From Poseidonibacter ostreae (lineage in GTDB: Bacteria; Campylobacterota; Campylobacteria; Campylobacterales; Arcobacteraceae), in NCBI RefSeq assembly GCF_009208055.1, contig NZ_WFKI01000004.1, forward strand, positions 49,507 through 113,506: a stretch of 64,000 nt of DNA, in the 5' to 3' direction. Below are positions 1 to 8,995 of this stretch, piece by piece (the first letter of the stretch is position 1; each line of letters opens with the position of its first letter). The notes under the pieces were generated by a model that did no database searches, was not told the DNA's origin, and saw nothing but the letters and a program-made list of their open reading frames with translations. Both the position numbers and the translations under genes were made by a program.

Positions 1-60
1 AGAGAAGTAAAATATGGTTTAGCAGATGATGAGTATATGTATGAGGTTCATGCACTTTAA
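1..60 (+). CDS. C-terminal end of an HP0268-family protein (partial)
   Basis: The window opens inside a reading frame whose last 19 codons end DDEYMYEVHAL before a TAA at 58-60. The end resembles the C-terminus of the small H. pylori HP0268 family (ending in an acidic stretch, then YELH), and in Helicobacter that gene also lies directly before miaB. The family has been described as a small nuclease. The gene stops 15 bp before miaB and is probably co-transcribed with it. Only the tail is visible, so the identification rests on a short match plus gene order. Confidence 0.55.
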   Translation, partial: REVKYGLADDEYMYEVHAL

Positions 61-75
61 TCAAGTGATAAAGCT

Positions 76-1386
76 ATGAGTTCAAATAAAAAACTATTTA
101 TTCAAACACTTGGTTGTCAGATGAATGACACAGATAGTCAACATATCGCAGCTGAGTTAGAAAAACATAAAGATTATTCACAAACTGATGTTATGGAAGA
201 TGCTGATTTAATTATTATTAACACATGTTCTGTAAGAGAAAAACCTGTTCAGAAGCTATTTTCTGAAATTGGTCAGTTTAATAAAAAGAAAAAAGATGGC
301 GCTAAAATTGGTGTTTGTGGATGTACTGCATCGCATTTAGGAAAAGATATTATTAAAAGAGCACCTTATGTTGATTTTGTTGTAGGTGCAAGAAATATAT
401 CTAAAATAAAAGATGTTGTAGATATTAAAGGTTCAGTTGAAATTTCAATTGATAATGATGATTCTATGTATGAATTTGCAACAGCTAAAACAAACCAATA
501 TAGAGCAAGTGTAAATATTTCTGTTGGATGTGATAAGAAATGTACTTATTGTATCGTACCAAGTACTAGAGGAGAAGAGCTTTCAATTCCTGTTGAAATG
601 ATTGTTGACCAAGTTCAAAAATCAGTTGATCAAGGTGCAGTTGAAGTAATGCTTTTAGGGCAAAATGTTAACTCTTATGGTAGAAGATTCTCTGATGGTA
701 GAGAAAAGTCTACTTTTACAAAACTTTTACAAGAAGTTTCAAAAGTAGAAGGTTTAGAGAGAATTAGATTTACCTCTCCTCATCCTTTACATATGGATGA
801 TGAATTCATTGAAGAGTTTGCAAAAAATAAAAAAATATCAAGATGTATTCATATGCCTTTACAAAGTGGTTCAACATCAATTTTAAAAGCAATGAAAAGA
901 GGATATACAAAAGAATGGTTCTTAAACAGAACAGAAAAAATAAGATCATTAGTACCTGATTTAAGAATTACTACTGATATTATTGTTGCATTTCCAGGTG
1001 AGTCTGAAGAAGATTATTTAGATACTTTAGATGTAGTAAAACAAGCAAAATTTGATCAAATATTTAACTTTAAGTACTCTCCAAGACCTGGAACAGAAGC
1101 TTTAAATATGGAAGATTTAGCAGTGCCAGATAAAATTGGAAGTGCTAGATTAATTGAATTAATCGAACTACACAAAAGACATTTAGAAGCTATTATGCCT
1201 ACATATGTTGGACAAACTTTTTCTGTATTAGTTGAGAGTTTAAAAGCAAATGGAGAAGTTTGTGGTTTCACTGATAATTATTTACAAGTATTTACAAAAG
1301 GAAGTGATGAACTTCTTGGTAAATTTGTAAATGTTAAAATTACTAGTAATTCAAGAACATCGTTAAAAGGTGAAATAGTTCAGTAA
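76..1386 (+). CDS. miaB: tRNA-2-methylthio-N6-dimethylallyladenosine synthase MiaB
   Basis: Radical-SAM methylthiotransferase that adds a methylthio group to i6A37 of tRNAs reading UNN codons. The 436 residues match the family length. The N-terminal UPF0004 domain carries the auxiliary-cluster cysteines C14, C51 and C83. The radical-SAM motif is C152-xxx-C156-xx-C159 (GCDKKCTYC). The C-terminal TRAM domain covers about residues 375-436. The downstream acyltransferase start overlaps the stop codon (TAATG), so the two are probably translationally coupled. The upstream HP0268-like tail and this order are typical of Campylobacterota. Confidence 0.96.
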   Translation: MSSNKKLFIQTLGCQMNDTDSQHIAAELEKHKDYSQTDVMEDADLIIINTCSVREKPVQKLFSEIGQFNKKKKDGAKIGVCGCTASHLGKDIIKRAPYVDFVVGARNISKIKDVVDIKGSVEISIDNDDSMYEFATAKTNQYRASVNISVGCDKKCTYCIVPSTRGEELSIPVEMIVDQVQKSVDQGAVEVMLLGQNVNSYGRRFSDGREKSTFTKLLQEVSKVEGLERIRFTSPHPLHMDDEFIEEFAKNKKISRCIHMPLQSGSTSILKAMKRGYTKEWFLNRTEKIRSLVPDLRITTDIIVAFPGESEEDYLDTLDVVKQAKFDQIFNFKYSPRPGTEALNMEDLAVPDKIGSARLIELIELHKRHLEAIMPTYVGQTFSVLVESLKANGEVCGFTDNYLQVFTKGSDELLGKFVNVKITSNSRTSLKGEIVQ

Positions 1387-2000
1387 TGAAAAAATATTTT
1401 AAGACAAATATTTTACCTTACATATTATATTTTCTTGTAAAATTTATTTATTTTACAAACAAAAAAGTTTTTCATCACTCTAAAATTAGCAGTGATGAAT
1501 CTTTTATCTTTGTTGCATGGCACGGAGATTTACTAGCTCAACCTACTAATTATTTTAAATTCAGACCAAATGGCACTGTAAAAGCAATGATAAGTCATAA
1601 TAAAGATGGTGAAATTATTGCAAAAATTTATGCTCTTTTAGGAACAGGATTAATAAGAGGTTCTTCTTCTAAAGGTGCAGCTAAAGCTTTAATTAGTACA
1701 ATTAAAGAAATCAAAGCAGGTTCAGACGTAGCCTTAACACCAGATGGTCCTAGAGGTCCAAGATTTAGTGTTGCTCCTGGGGTTGTTGCAATTGCTCAAA
1801 AGAGTAATGCAAAGATTATTGTTTTAAATTCAAAGCCATCTAAATATTGGCAGTTTAGTTCATGGGATAAATTTATTTTGCCAAAGCCTTTTGGAAAAAT
1901 AGATTTTTATTTATCGCAGCCTTTTAGTATTGAAGGCTTAGAATTAGAAGAGGCAAAAGAGCTTATCAAAGATAAAATGATGGCTCATTCAATGCCTTAA
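1386..2000 (+). CDS. DUF374 lysophospholipid acyltransferase family protein
   Basis: A 204-residue protein of the DUF374 branch of the lysophospholipid/lipid A acyltransferase superfamily. An N-terminal hydrophobic stretch (about residues 8-25) suggests membrane attachment. The family signature is visible as AWHGD near residue 46 (the HxxxD-like acyltransferase box in this family), RGSSSKGAAKAL, and TPDGPRGPR near residue 118. The substrate is not determinable; a role in phospholipid or lipid A precursor acylation is family-based inference. Its ATG overlaps the miaB stop by one base, and the next gene follows after 20 bp, so it is mid-operon. Confidence 0.85.
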   Translation: MKKYFKTNILPYILYFLVKFIYFTNKKVFHHSKISSDESFIFVAWHGDLLAQPTNYFKFRPNGTVKAMISHNKDGEIIAKIYALLGTGLIRGSSSKGAAKALISTIKEIKAGSDVALTPDGPRGPRFSVAPGVVAIAQKSNAKIIVLNSKPSKYWQFSSWDKFILPKPFGKIDFYLSQPFSIEGLELEEAKELIKDKMMAHSMP

Positions 2001-2020
2001 AAAGTTTAAATAGGAAGTAT

Positions 2021-3574
2021 ATGTTTACTAAAGAGTCTTTATATATTAATGCTATTAAATATGACACGCAATTAAAACTTGATTATAAAAAACTAAGTGA
2101 TAATGAAATCACTGAAGCTAATAATTCTGTTTTTTTAGTTGATGATGAAATTTTAGCACATGATATTGCTCATAAATTAAATACTTCACAAAAAGAGATT
2201 AATAACACTTATATCTCAACACTTTTAATTAGTGATACAACTAAGTTAGTTCCAAAATCAATATCTTCAAAATTAAAAGATTGTGAAATTGCTGAACTTA
2301 ATAGTGAATTTGATATTGCTGTTTTAAAAACAACTCTTTTTGAAACTAAAAACTATTTTGATAAAACAGGTGTTGATTTTATCTATTCTGCTTTTCATAT
2401 ATTAAATTTACATATTGAACAAAATATTTGTAAAAATCAATTATTGATTTTTCTATTTAATAATAAAGCATTTATTCTAATTTTAGGAGATGATGCTTCT
2501 ATTGTATTTAATAAAACAGTAGATTTACCAACTTTTGAATCGATTAAAAAAACACATTTTTATGAAGATGATATTGCAGGACAAAAACTTTTTGATGAAA
2601 TTTATTATTTAGAATTAAATGAAATAATTCATAATAATCTTAATGAATTTTATGAGAAATCTAAAAATGTATTTGTAGAAAAAATTGTAATTTTATATGC
2701 AATAAAAGAGCTATCAAATGAGCAAATTGAACAATTAAGTGATGAATTACTAGTACCAATTGATTATCATCCCATAAATATTGATGAAGAGATTTTTGAA
2801 CTATCAAAAGATAAGCATTTAAAAAAGAGTTTTATCAAACCTAGAAAAAAAGCTAAAAAAACTAATTTTAACAATCTGTTCATTTTAATATTTTTCTTAG
2901 CTGCTTTTTTTGGTATTTATAAATTATTTATAAATATGGAAGAGAAACAAGAAGTAGAAAAGCAAGAAATCAAAAAGTTTGTAAAGCTACCAGATCATAT
3001 AAATATAAATGATAAAATTGATAAGCGTATAAAATCAGTTTTTAAAAGAATACCTTATGATATTGTTGTAAAAAACTTAAAACTTGAAAAAGATAGCTTA
3101 GAAATTAATGCAACACTATTAGCTGATGATACTTTTATAAAATCTGTAAAACCATCTTTAGATGATATTTATAAGCAAATAGATATTAAAGTTGAAGATG
3201 ATAAAAAGAATATGATATCAGCTAAAATTACTGCAAAAGAAGCTTTAGAATTAGAAAATATTGTTTATAAAACATATACTGATAAATATATAACAGATGA
3301 GTTTTTACCAATTTCTAGAGTTAGTGAGCAATTAAAAATATTATTCCCTGAAGATACTATTGTAAAGTTTAATTCTAGTAAAAATGAAGATATTACAAAA
3401 TTTTTCTATTCTGTAAGTATGTTAGTAAAAACTCCAGCAGAGTTTTTTAATACAATTAAGATGTTAAATAATGAATTATATTCTATTAATATTATGTATC
3501 CTGTAATAATGACAAAAAATATAGATGGTTTTTTAGAAATAGAGTTTAAGTTAGTATTTAATCAGCCAAAATAA
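2021..3574 (+). CDS. Bitopic membrane protein of unknown function (possible PilM/N/O-like architecture)
   Basis: Not recognised with certainty. It has 517 residues. A soluble N-terminal part (1-280) is followed by a basic stop-transfer-like stretch (RKKAKK, 275-280), one transmembrane helix (about 284-304), a charged linker and a periplasmic domain of about 200 residues. This N-in/C-out layout, and a C-terminal segment with an FFNTIKMLNNEL helix followed by strands, recall GspL or fused PilM-PilN-PilO assembly-platform proteins, but no sequence signature proves it. The RBS AGGAAG sits 6-7 bp before the ATG. It is the last gene of the miaB operon; an inverted repeat follows at 3598. Confidence 0.7.
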   Translation: MFTKESLYINAIKYDTQLKLDYKKLSDNEITEANNSVFLVDDEILAHDIAHKLNTSQKEINNTYISTLLISDTTKLVPKSISSKLKDCEIAELNSEFDIAVLKTTLFETKNYFDKTGVDFIYSAFHILNLHIEQNICKNQLLIFLFNNKAFILILGDDASIVFNKTVDLPTFESIKKTHFYEDDIAGQKLFDEIYYLELNEIIHNNLNEFYEKSKNVFVEKIVILYAIKELSNEQIEQLSDELLVPIDYHPINIDEEIFELSKDKHLKKSFIKPRKKAKKTNFNNLFILIFFLAAFFGIYKLFINMEEKQEVEKQEIKKFVKLPDHININDKIDKRIKSVFKRIPYDIVVKNLKLEKDSLEINATLLADDTFIKSVKPSLDDIYKQIDIKVEDDKKNMISAKITAKEALELENIVYKTYTDKYITDEFLPISRVSEQLKILFPEDTIVKFNSSKNEDITKFFYSVSMLVKTPAEFFNTIKMLNNELYSINIMYPVIMTKNIDGFLEIEFKLVFNQPK

Positions 3575-3597
3575 GTAAAAAATTGTAAGAAGTTATA

Positions 3598-3626
3598 AAC
3601 TAAAAACTTTTACCAAGTTTTTAGTT
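3598..3626. terminator. Perfect inverted repeat between convergent genes
   Basis: The 12-bp arms AACTAAAAACTT (3598-3609) and AAGTTTTTAGTT (3615-3626) are perfectly complementary around a 5-nt loop. The right arm lies inside the last codons of mqnE and the left arm lies after the + strand gene. A clean U-tract is missing on either strand, so this is a plausible but weak terminator for convergent transcripts. Confidence 0.4.
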
Positions 3627-4671
3627 CATTGTAAATTGAATCTCTCTCAACAGGAGTAAATCCAGTATTTTTAATCAAGTCAACAAACTCTTTTAATGCA
3701 ACTCCTTTTGCACTAGTTGCACCTGCTGCACTTTGAATTGATTCTTTCTCAATTGTTCCATCAACATCGTTTGAACCAAACTCTTGAGCTATTAAAGCTA
3801 ATTTAACAGTTGATGTTGCCCAGTATGCTTTTATATTAGAAATATTATCTAAAACAATTCTAGCAATTGCATAAGTTTTTAAAATCTCAACACCTGTTAA
3901 CGGTGCTTTGATTTTTAAGTAATTATTCTCAGTTTGATACACAAGTGGAATAAAGGCATTAAAACCACCTGTTTCATCTTGTAAGTCTCTTAGTCTAATC
4001 ATATGATCAATTCTATTATCTCGGCTTTCTACATGTCCAAATAGCATTGTGGCATTACTTTGTTTTCCAGCTTTATGCCAAGTTTTATGAATTTCAATCC
4101 ATTGATCAGAAGTAACTTTTCCACCACAGATTTTTTTTCTAACTTTTTCATCAAAAATTTCTGCACCACCACCTGGCATAGAATCTATTCCATGTTCAAT
4201 CATCATATTGATTAACTCTTGATATGTAAGATTATACTCAGTACTTAAAAAGTGAATCTCAGCAGCTGTTAATGCTTTTACATGAATAGAGGGAAAATTC
4301 TCTTTTATTTTTTTAAATACATCCATATACCATTGTAAACCAGTATCAGGGTTATGTGCTGATACAATATGAACTTCTTTAATATCATTTTTAGAAGAAT
4401 TTTTTACAATTTCAAGTATCTCTTCATGAGTCATTGTATATTGTAAGGGATTTTTTCTACTTGCACTATAAGCACAAAACTGACAAACATCTTTACAAAT
4501 ATTTGTTGGATTTATATGTCTATTAATATTAAAATATGTTTTTTTACCATGTTTATTTACTCTAATTCTATTTGCATATTTTGCAAGTGTAAATAAATCT
4601 AAATCATAAAGTTTAATAGCATCTTCATACTCTAATCGTTCATTATTTTCTAATTTTTCTATAATACTCAT
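3610..4671 (-). CDS. mqnE: Aminofutalosine synthase MqnE (radical SAM)
   Basis: Catalyses the first radical-SAM step of the futalosine menaquinone pathway, joining the enolpyruvyl benzoate product of MqnA to SAM to give aminofutalosine. The radical-SAM cysteines are C59, C63 and C66 (CKDVCQFC), preceded by the NRHINPTNIC block that separates MqnE from MqnC, which has an NINYTN-type block. I chose the ATG at 4671 (MSIIEKL) because AGGAAT lies directly upstream; a longer frame to 4692 would overlap the preceding gene. It follows the small membrane protein and carbonic anhydrase genes on the same strand. It implies menaquinone-based respiration by the route usual in Campylobacterota. Confidence 0.93.
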   Translation of the reverse strand: MSIIEKLENNERLEYEDAIKLYDLDLFTLAKYANRIRVNKHGKKTYFNINRHINPTNICKDVCQFCAYSASRKNPLQYTMTHEEILEIVKNSSKNDIKEVHIVSAHNPDTGLQWYMDVFKKIKENFPSIHVKALTAAEIHFLSTEYNLTYQELINMMIEHGIDSMPGGGAEIFDEKVRKKICGGKVTSDQWIEIHKTWHKAGKQSNATMLFGHVESRDNRIDHMIRLRDLQDETGGFNAFIPLVYQTENNYLKIKAPLTGVEILKTYAIARIVLDNISNIKAYWATSTVKLALIAQEFGSNDVDGTIEKESIQSAAGATSAKGVALKEFVDLIKNTGFTPVERDSIYNELKTW

Positions 4672-4678
4672 TTTATTC

Positions 4679-4999
4679 CTATTTACAGTCAAAGTCTTTA
4701 GTATTTTTATTATATCTACCCATATGAATAAAACCTATACATGTTTTATTTATGTCATTATCATAAAATCTAACTTTATATACTTTACTTTTATATCTTG
4801 TTTCTTTATCTTCAACACTTAATTTATTAATTACTTCAATTTGATTAATATTACCATGTCCCAAAGTTGCTAAAATTTCAGTCATCTTATCTTGCTTTAG
4901 TGTTTTTAAAATTGTAAATACAGCAATACCTGCAAGAATTAATACTGTTATAATAACAATAGTTCTTCTTGGTAATCTTCTTATCTCACTATTACTCAT
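4679..4999 (-). CDS. Small single-pass membrane protein, unknown function
   Basis: A 106-residue protein starting MSNSEIRRLPRR, with one transmembrane helix (about residues 13-32) preceded by arginines, so the N-terminus is probably cytoplasmic. The remaining 70 residues are soluble and include two late cysteines (NKTCIGF and the C-terminal DCK). The start at 4999 was chosen because it forms an ATGAGTAA overlap with the carbonic anhydrase stop. A longer frame to 5041 would only extend into that gene. No family recognised. It lies between carbonic anhydrase and mqnE, 7 bp before mqnE, and is probably co-transcribed with both. Confidence 0.7.
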   Translation of the reverse strand: MSNSEIRRLPRRTIVIITVLILAGIAVFTILKTLKQDKMTEILATLGHGNINQIEVINKLSVEDKETRYKSKVYKVRFYDNDINKTCIGFIHMGRYNKNTKDFDCK

Positions 5000-5642
5000 T
5001 ATCATTTTCCACAAGTGGTAAGAATGAACATTTCTCACCATCGTAAGACTCTAATGTTCCATCTTCAATTCTATAATACCAACCATGAATTTGTAAACTT
5101 CCATCTTTAATCTTTCTTTCAACATCTGGGAATGTAAGTAAGTTTTCCATTTGGTGAACTACTGAAATTCTTTCAGTTGCTCTATATAGTTTTTCTTTAT
5201 CACTTTTATCTTGAATAGCTAGAAGTGTATACTCTTTTGCTCTTTTCCCTAGTTCTAACCATTTTTTAACATGGATTAAATCAGGTGAATCTCCAATATC
5301 TTGATATAAACTTTTACAAGCACCACAATGTGAATGTCCACAAATAATGATATGTTTTACGCCTAATACAGATACTGCATATTCAATAGCAGCAGAACTA
5401 CCATGGAAATCATCATCAGGACTATATGGAGGTACAAAGTTTCCTACATTTCTTAAAATAAACATATCTCCAGGTTTTGTATCAAGCATCAAATCAGGTG
5501 TAATTCTACTATCACTACAACCTACAAAAAGAATTTCTGGCTTTTGACCATTTTCTACTAAGTCTTGTACATTTCCTTGAAATTTAGGGAAAGAAACTTC
5601 TCTAAATTTTTGGTTACCTTTTATTAAATCATTTATTATCAT
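4992..5642 (-). CDS. can: Beta-class carbonic anhydrase
   Basis: Zinc enzyme interconverting CO2 and bicarbonate, used for pH balance and to supply bicarbonate to carboxylases. The 216-residue length fits the bacterial beta class. The zinc ligands and activating Asp-Arg pair are visible: C42-x-D44-x-R46 (CSDSR) and H103-xx-C106 (HSHCGAC). No signal peptide is seen, so it is cytoplasmic. Its ATG overlaps the bioF stop by 4 bp and its stop overlaps the small membrane gene, so bioF-can-orf-mqnE form one minus-strand transcription unit. Confidence 0.93.
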   Translation of the reverse strand: MIINDLIKGNQKFREVSFPKFQGNVQDLVENGQKPEILFVGCSDSRITPDLMLDTKPGDMFILRNVGNFVPPYSPDDDFHGSSAAIEYAVSVLGVKHIIICGHSHCGACKSLYQDIGDSPDLIHVKKWLELGKRAKEYTLLAIQDKSDKEKLYRATERISVVHQMENLLTFPDVERKIKDGSLQIHGWYYRIEDGTLESYDGEKCSFLPLVENDNE

Positions 5643-6733
5643 TTTAATTCCTTTAGAATTTTACATACTTTTATTAAATCATCTTCATTTATATCTATTT
5701 TAGCAATAAGTCTAATAATTGCACTTTTAACAGTCGGCTGTCTAATGGCTCCAACTAAGTAATTTTTATCTTGTAAAACTGCTTGTATTTCTTTTACTTT
5801 TTTATTATCTCCTATATCAATAGGAATAATTAAACTTTTTGATTTGATATTTAAAATATTATGTATAATAGTTAAATTCTTATTTATCTTTTCTTTTAAG
5901 TCTTTTTTATTTTCAATTATATATTTTAATGATTCTAATCCAAGTGCAATATCAAATAATGATGGTGCAGTTGAATAGATAATAGGCTTAGCTCTATTTA
6001 CTAAAAAATCAATGATTTCTTTTGAAGCTAAGATATAAGCTCCATAAGAACCATAGGCTTTTCCAAGAGTTCCCATTTTTACATGATATTTATTTGGTTT
6101 TATTTTATAATAATCAAAAAGACCTAATAAATTATCTCCAATAACTCCAGAACTATGAGCTTCATCAACTAATAAAATAGCTTCATATTTAGATGATACA
6201 TCAAAAAATTCTTTTGGCGCAACATCCCCACCCATAGAGTAAACACCCTCAATAGCAATAACTTTTCTACCACTTCTTGTATTAGATAAAATCTTTTCTT
6301 CTAAATCTTTATAATCATTATGCTTAAAGACAATAACTTGTTCAGGTTTTAAAAGTTTAGTGCTAAGTATTCCACTTGCATGATACTCTTCATCAATAAA
6401 TAAAGTGTCATTTTTTCTACATAAAGCTTCAATCATAGCTATGTTTGCAAGAAAACCAGAACCAACTGCAACGCCTGCTTCAAAGTTATTAACTTTACAT
6501 AAAGTATCTTCAAAATCTTTATGTATTTGATTATATCCATTTACAAGCATAGATGCTTTTGGACTTGTATACTGTTCTTGAAGTACTCTTTCATAAGCTT
6601 TTTGAAAAATGTTTTTATTGACAGATAATCCTAAATAGTCATTTGAAGCTAAGTCAATTATATTTTTATTAAATATTTCTCGAGTTCTAAAACGGTTTGA
6701 TTTTTTAATAGATGATAGTTCTTTTGAATACAA
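5639..6733 (-). CDS. bioF: 8-amino-7-oxononanoate synthase BioF (alpha-oxoamine synthase family)
   Basis: PLP enzyme condensing pimeloyl thioester with L-alanine in biotin synthesis. The 364 residues show the fold-type I signature: DEAHSSG with D190 and H193, and the Schiff-base lysine K225 in GTLGKAYGSYGAY. The start is a TTG at 6733, supported by CGGAGA about 6 bp upstream; no ATG fits the conserved N-terminus. No other bio genes are adjacent. Related alpha-oxoamine synthases (Kbl, HemA-type) share the motif, but the short length and N-terminus favour BioF. Confidence 0.85.
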   Translation of the reverse strand: MYSKELSSIKKSNRFRTREIFNKNIIDLASNDYLGLSVNKNIFQKAYERVLQEQYTSPKASMLVNGYNQIHKDFEDTLCKVNNFEAGVAVGSGFLANIAMIEALCRKNDTLFIDEEYHASGILSTKLLKPEQVIVFKHNDYKDLEEKILSNTRSGRKVIAIEGVYSMGGDVAPKEFFDVSSKYEAILLVDEAHSSGVIGDNLLGLFDYYKIKPNKYHVKMGTLGKAYGSYGAYILASKEIIDFLVNRAKPIIYSTAPSLFDIALGLESLKYIIENKKDLKEKINKNLTIIHNILNIKSKSLIIPIDIGDNKKVKEIQAVLQDKNYLVGAIRQPTVKSAIIRLIAKIDINEDDLIKVCKILKELK

Positions 6734-6820
6734 AAAGTTCTCCGTAAGTGTTTAATTATATTAACTAAAAATTGCTAAATAAAACTTGAATAAATTGTTT
6801 GTAACAATGATGCTAGTTTA

Positions 6821-6979
6821 ATGCTACTAATTGTTGTTATACTTTCTTTACTAATTTTATATACAACCCAAAACAAAAAAGGTGGAAGTTTACTAACAAC
6901 TTTTCTTTCACCTTTTATAATCCTAATAGCAATATTTTCCAAGACTTTTAATACTTTATTTTGTAAGATACTCAAATGA
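6821..6979 (+). CDS. Possible 52-residue hydrophobic peptide upstream of the AraC regulator
   Basis: ATG at 6821 opens 52 codons ending in a TGA at 6977-6979 that overlaps the regulator's ATG as ATGA. The peptide begins MLLIVVILSLLILY, then has a polar/basic turn (TTQNKKGG) and a second hydrophobic segment (FIILIAIF) before a lysine-containing tail, which would suit a two-helix membrane peptide. No convincing ribosome-binding site precedes it. The DNA is AT-rich, so a chance hydrophobic frame is a real alternative. The perfect ATGA overlap and the regulator's own weak RBS are the main support. Confidence 0.3.
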   Translation: MLLIVVILSLLILYTTQNKKGGSLLTTFLSPFIILIAIFSKTFNTLFCKILK

Positions 6980-7812
6980 CAGAAAATAACAATAGAATCT
7001 TTAAGATAAATGAATTACCTTACTTAGAATTAAAATATAGTACAACATTTTTTGAATGTCCTCAAAAGCATTACCATAATATGATATGTCTACTTGGATT
7101 AAAAGAAGGTAGTGCAAAATTTATCATAAATGAGAAAGAAATTATTCTTAAAAAAGATAAAATTGTTGTTATAAATCCTAATGAAGTTCATTATTCTATA
7201 TCAGACGAGCAGAATCAAGATTATTATGTGATTTACATAAATAGAGATTGGTACAAGGCCTTACAAAATCAGATATTTGAGAGTGAAGATATAGTTTCAA
7301 TGCCAAATATAATAAAGAATTTAAATATAAATAAAGATTTTTTTGTAGTATTTGATTTTTTATATAAAGATAATGAAGTTATTGAAAAAGAGATGAAATT
7401 ATTAGATTTTTTAAAAGCAATTTTTAATTTATCAATAGATGAAAATAAGTTTTTAAAAATAAAAGAGCAAACAAAAATTGCAAAAGATTTTAAGCAATAT
7501 ATTGAAAAGAATATCTCTTCAAAATTAACATTAACTTCTATTTCAAAAGAGTTAAATGTAAGTGCTTTTCATATTATTAGAGTTTGCAATCAAGATTTTG
7601 GATTATCAGCAAATGCATATATAGTAAATAAAAGAGTTCATAGAGCAAAAAAACTAATAAGTGAGGGTGTTGATATTTCCCTAGCTGCGGTTGAAGTAGG
7701 ATTTTATGATCAAAGTCATTTAACAAATGTTTTTAAAAAAGTTTTTGCAATGACTCCAAAAGCATATCAAAATGATATTTTAAAAAGTATACAAAGGGAA
7801 AAAATTGAATAG
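6976..7812 (+). CDS. AraC/XylS family transcriptional regulator
   Basis: A 278-residue one-component regulator. The N-terminal 90 or so residues form a cupin-like AraC ligand-binding domain (HYHNMICLLGL, then VINPNEVHYS, the usual PGxxH-like strand). The C-terminal 100 residues hold two helix-turn-helix motifs: LTSISKELNVSAFHIIRVC and VAVEVGF-like AAVEVGFYDQSHLTNVFKK, ending in the TPKAYQ signature. Its stop overlaps the TTG start of the MFS transporter by 8 bp, so it probably controls export or uptake of that transporter's substrate. The ligand is unknown. Confidence 0.9.
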   Translation: MTENNNRIFKINELPYLELKYSTTFFECPQKHYHNMICLLGLKEGSAKFIINEKEIILKKDKIVVINPNEVHYSISDEQNQDYYVIYINRDWYKALQNQIFESEDIVSMPNIIKNLNINKDFFVVFDFLYKDNEVIEKEMKLLDFLKAIFNLSIDENKFLKIKEQTKIAKDFKQYIEKNISSKLTLTSISKELNVSAFHIIRVCNQDFGLSANAYIVNKRVHRAKKLISEGVDISLAAVEVGFYDQSHLTNVFKKVFAMTPKAYQNDILKSIQREKIE

Positions 7813-8989
7813 TTTAAATTTATTAGATAAAAATAAAAACTTTAATATTTTATTAGCAGGAATTATAGGTTTATTTATAGGTGTAGGAGTTGCAAGATTT
7901 TCTTATACTTCACTATTACCTTCAATGTTAGATGATAACTCTTTATCTTTAACTTTCTCAGGTGTTTTAGCATCACTAAATTATGCAGGATATTTATCAG
8001 GTTCAATTTTTGCAATTTTCATAAAAGATATTAATACTAAAGTAAAATACTTTAGATTAGGTATTGTTTTATGTATTTTAACAACAATTATTATGGGAAT
8101 TACTACAAATGAAGTTTTATGGTTACTTGGACGAATTATTGCAGGCTTTGGTGCAGCTATGGCTTTGGTTGTAGGAGCTGCAATAGTAATGACAAAATTA
8201 GATTTTGAAGATAAAACTAAAGCTATGGGAATATATTTTTCTGGTATTGGAATAGCTCTTGCCTTATCTGATGTAATAAGTAGATATGTTTTATATATCT
8301 CATCATGGCAAACATCATGGATAGTTTTAACTTTAAGTGGTGCATTAGTAGCTTTTTATCCTTTATATATTTTATCATTTGACAAGCAAATTACTGGAAA
8401 TAATGAAAAACATCCTTTTAATAAAGCACTATTTTCTCCTTTTGTTGTAATTTTAATTGCAGCATATTTTACTGAAGGTGTTGGTTTTGTTATTCAAGGA
8501 ACATTTCTTCCTACTATTTTAAAATCGCTTCCTGGCTTAGAGCATGTTGCTGGATTGTCATGGTTATTAGTTGGACTTGCAGGAATTCCTGCTGCTATTA
8601 TTTGGATGAAACTAGCACATAAATATGGAAGTGTAAATATAATTATAATTGCAATGTCTATTCAAATTGTGGGTATTTTAATTCCAACAATGACTAGTAA
8701 TATATATTTAAATTTATTATGTGGAATTTTATATGGGGGAACATTTACAGGTTTAGTTGCTTTATTTATGAACTTAGGTGGTAGATTATCAGGTAAAAAC
8801 CCAGTTATGTTAATGGGAGCATTAACAACTGCTTATGGAATAGGGCAAGTTACAGCTCCTTTATATGCAGTAAGTTTAACTGAGTGGACTGGTAATTATG
8901 ATTATGCTTTATATGTTACAGCTATTATTGTATTTAGTGGAGTTATTATGCTTTTAGGTGCTAAAAAATTTAAAAGTTATGTTTCATAA
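7805..8989 (+). CDS. YbfB/YjiJ family MFS transporter
   Basis: Integral membrane protein of 394 residues with about 12 predicted helices. The N-terminal GVGVARFSYTSLLPSML matches the YbfB/YjiJ branch of the major facilitator superfamily (typically GxGxGRFxYTPLLP), and RIIAGFGAAMAL fits the conserved helix-4 region. The TTG start at 7805 has AAAGGG just upstream and overlaps the AraC gene by 8 bp, so the pair form one unit. The substrate is unknown. Confidence 0.87.
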   Translation: MNSLNLLDKNKNFNILLAGIIGLFIGVGVARFSYTSLLPSMLDDNSLSLTFSGVLASLNYAGYLSGSIFAIFIKDINTKVKYFRLGIVLCILTTIIMGITTNEVLWLLGRIIAGFGAAMALVVGAAIVMTKLDFEDKTKAMGIYFSGIGIALALSDVISRYVLYISSWQTSWIVLTLSGALVAFYPLYILSFDKQITGNNEKHPFNKALFSPFVVILIAAYFTEGVGFVIQGTFLPTILKSLPGLEHVAGLSWLLVGLAGIPAAIIWMKLAHKYGSVNIIIIAMSIQIVGILIPTMTSNIYLNLLCGILYGGTFTGLVALFMNLGGRLSGKNPVMLMGALTTAYGIGQVTAPLYAVSLTEWTGNYDYALYVTAIIVFSGVIMLLGAKKFKSYVS

Positions 8990-8995
8990 AGTATT

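Noticed and set aside
6775..6975. Minus-strand 66-codon frame between bioF and the AraC gene
   Set aside because: It would have to start with TTG directly against the AraC ATG, leaving no promoter space, and has no RBS or recognisable family. The opposite-strand hydrophobic frame is more plausible.
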